Part shown: positions 63,622-64,000 of the stretch, piece by piece | How the letters are laid out: each line of letters starts with the position of its first letter | Numbering within the stretch: the first letter of the stretch is position 1 | Origin: Nocardioidaceae bacterium | GTDB taxonomy: Bacteria > Actinomycetota > Actinomycetes > Propionibacteriales > Nocardioidaceae | Direction: 5' to 3' | DNA length: 64,000 bases | NCBI GenBank assembly: GCA_017744365.1 | Contig: JAGIBL010000001.1 | Span: 1-64,000, forward strand | Made by a program: the position numbers and the translations under genes | Notes under the pieces: model-generated | Database searches by the model: none | Told to the model about the DNA's origin: nothing | The model's input: the letters and a program-made list of their open reading frames with translations, nothing else

Positions 63622-64000
63622 ATGTTCGACGCCGTCGACGCCCTGATCGCCGAGCACACCGAGCTCGAGCACACCCTGGCCGACCCGGCGGTGCACGCGG
63701 ACCAGGCCCGGGCACGCAAGCTCAACCAGCGCTACGCCGAGCTCTCCGCGATCGTGCGCACCTACCGGGAGTGGCAGCAGCTCGGCGACGACGTCGAGGC
63801 CGCCCGCGAGCTGGCGGCCGAGGACGAGTCCTTCGCTGAGGAGGCGGAGAGTCTGGCCGAGCGCCGGGTCGCCACCGAGGAGCGGCTGCGGCACCTGCTG
63901 ATCCCGCGCGACCCGAGCGACTCCAAGGACGCGCTGCTCGAGATCAAGTCCGGCGAGGGTGGCGAGGAGTCGGCGCTCTTCGCCGGCGACCTGTTCCGGA
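63622..64000 (+). CDS. prfA: Peptide chain release factor 1 (3' truncated by window)
   Basis: The first 126 codons of RF1. The helical domain 1 (MFDAVDALIAEHTELEHTLADPAVHAD) leads into LLIPRDPSDSKDALLEIKSGEGGEESALFAGDLFR, a conserved release-factor segment. The GGQ and PxT motifs lie beyond the window edge, so RF1 rather than RF2 is judged from the N-terminal sequence and the conserved rho-rpmE-prfA order. AGGAG precedes the ATG. Confidence 0.94.
   Translation, partial: MFDAVDALIAEHTELEHTLADPAVHADQARARKLNQRYAELSAIVRTYREWQQLGDDVEAARELAAEDESFAEEAESLAERRVATEERLRHLLIPRDPSDSKDALLEIKSGEGGEESALFAGDLFR

Overview
The window is a 64 kb piece of a strongly GC-rich actinobacterial chromosome. Gene content, GTG starts, mycothiol-type SigR/RsrA, a WhiB protein, a fused Kgd and a Rho with a long Arg/Asn/Gln/Gly-rich insert all point to Actinomycetota, most likely a Nocardioides-like member of the Propionibacteriales. 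That placement is inference from protein resemblance. There is no rRNA, prophage, transposase or CRISPR array. One tRNA is present. Genes are tightly packed: none of the gene-free stretches reaches 300 bp, and the longest (18046-18300, about 255 bp) is a divergent promoter region.

Layout. 1-2.5 kb: the end of a thiolase, then exported proteins. 2.5-6.4 kb: a YchJ protein and a MoxR-like ATPase/VWA-protein pair. 6.4-8.7 kb: an efflux pump and its TetR regulator with twin operators, next to an unusual 22-bp repeat array. 8.7-13.3 kb: SnoaL-like protein, secreted metalloprotease, DUF445, S4, CBS and FKBP proteins. 13.3-18.0 kb (minus strand): a sigma/anti-sigma fusion followed by aroA-rsgA-hisN. 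18-28 kb: a stress and redox region with a GGDEF-like protein, an SRAP protein, sigR-rsrA, a mini ribosomal protein gene (bL37-like), pdtaS, whiB1 and sigF with its anti-sigma factor. 28.3-34.5 kb: nickel superoxide dismutase and its maturation protease, malic enzyme, dehydrogenases, and a second efflux pump with a SigR-type promoter. 33.9-37.7 kb: TetR regulator, palindromic operator, ferredoxin reductase, acyl desaturase and cyclic-nucleotide-binding protein. 37.8-43.5 kb (minus strand): Kgd and satellites. 43.7-53.3 kb: an FAD oxidoreductase, an EEP-family protein, two tandem secreted paralogs, and a two-component system with an ABC exporter. 53.3-64 kb: homocysteine methyltransferase, tRNA-Arg(CCG), then the conserved block argS-lysA-hom-thrC-thrB-rho-rpmE-prfA, with a single-domain response regulator inserted before rpmE.

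How the genes work together. Several local circuits are legible from the DNA. SigR has a near-ideal autoregulatory promoter (GGAAT-N18-GTT) and its zinc anti-sigma factor RsrA keeps all the key Cys/His positions. The desaturase operon carries a perfect 18-bp palindrome beside a TetR gene. The efflux pump/TetR pair shares two identical-architecture operators. At least twenty genes have a TANNNT hexamer 6-9 nt before the start codon, usually without a Shine-Dalgarno sequence, which is the signature of leaderless transcription; this was used to fix several starts.

The most unusual material is the inverted repeats at convergent gene ends (6401-6607, 22056-22116, 37707-37794), the sigma/anti-sigma fusion facing a GGDEF-like gene, and a bias toward the word CGTACG. 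I did not find a clearly new defence or biosynthetic system.
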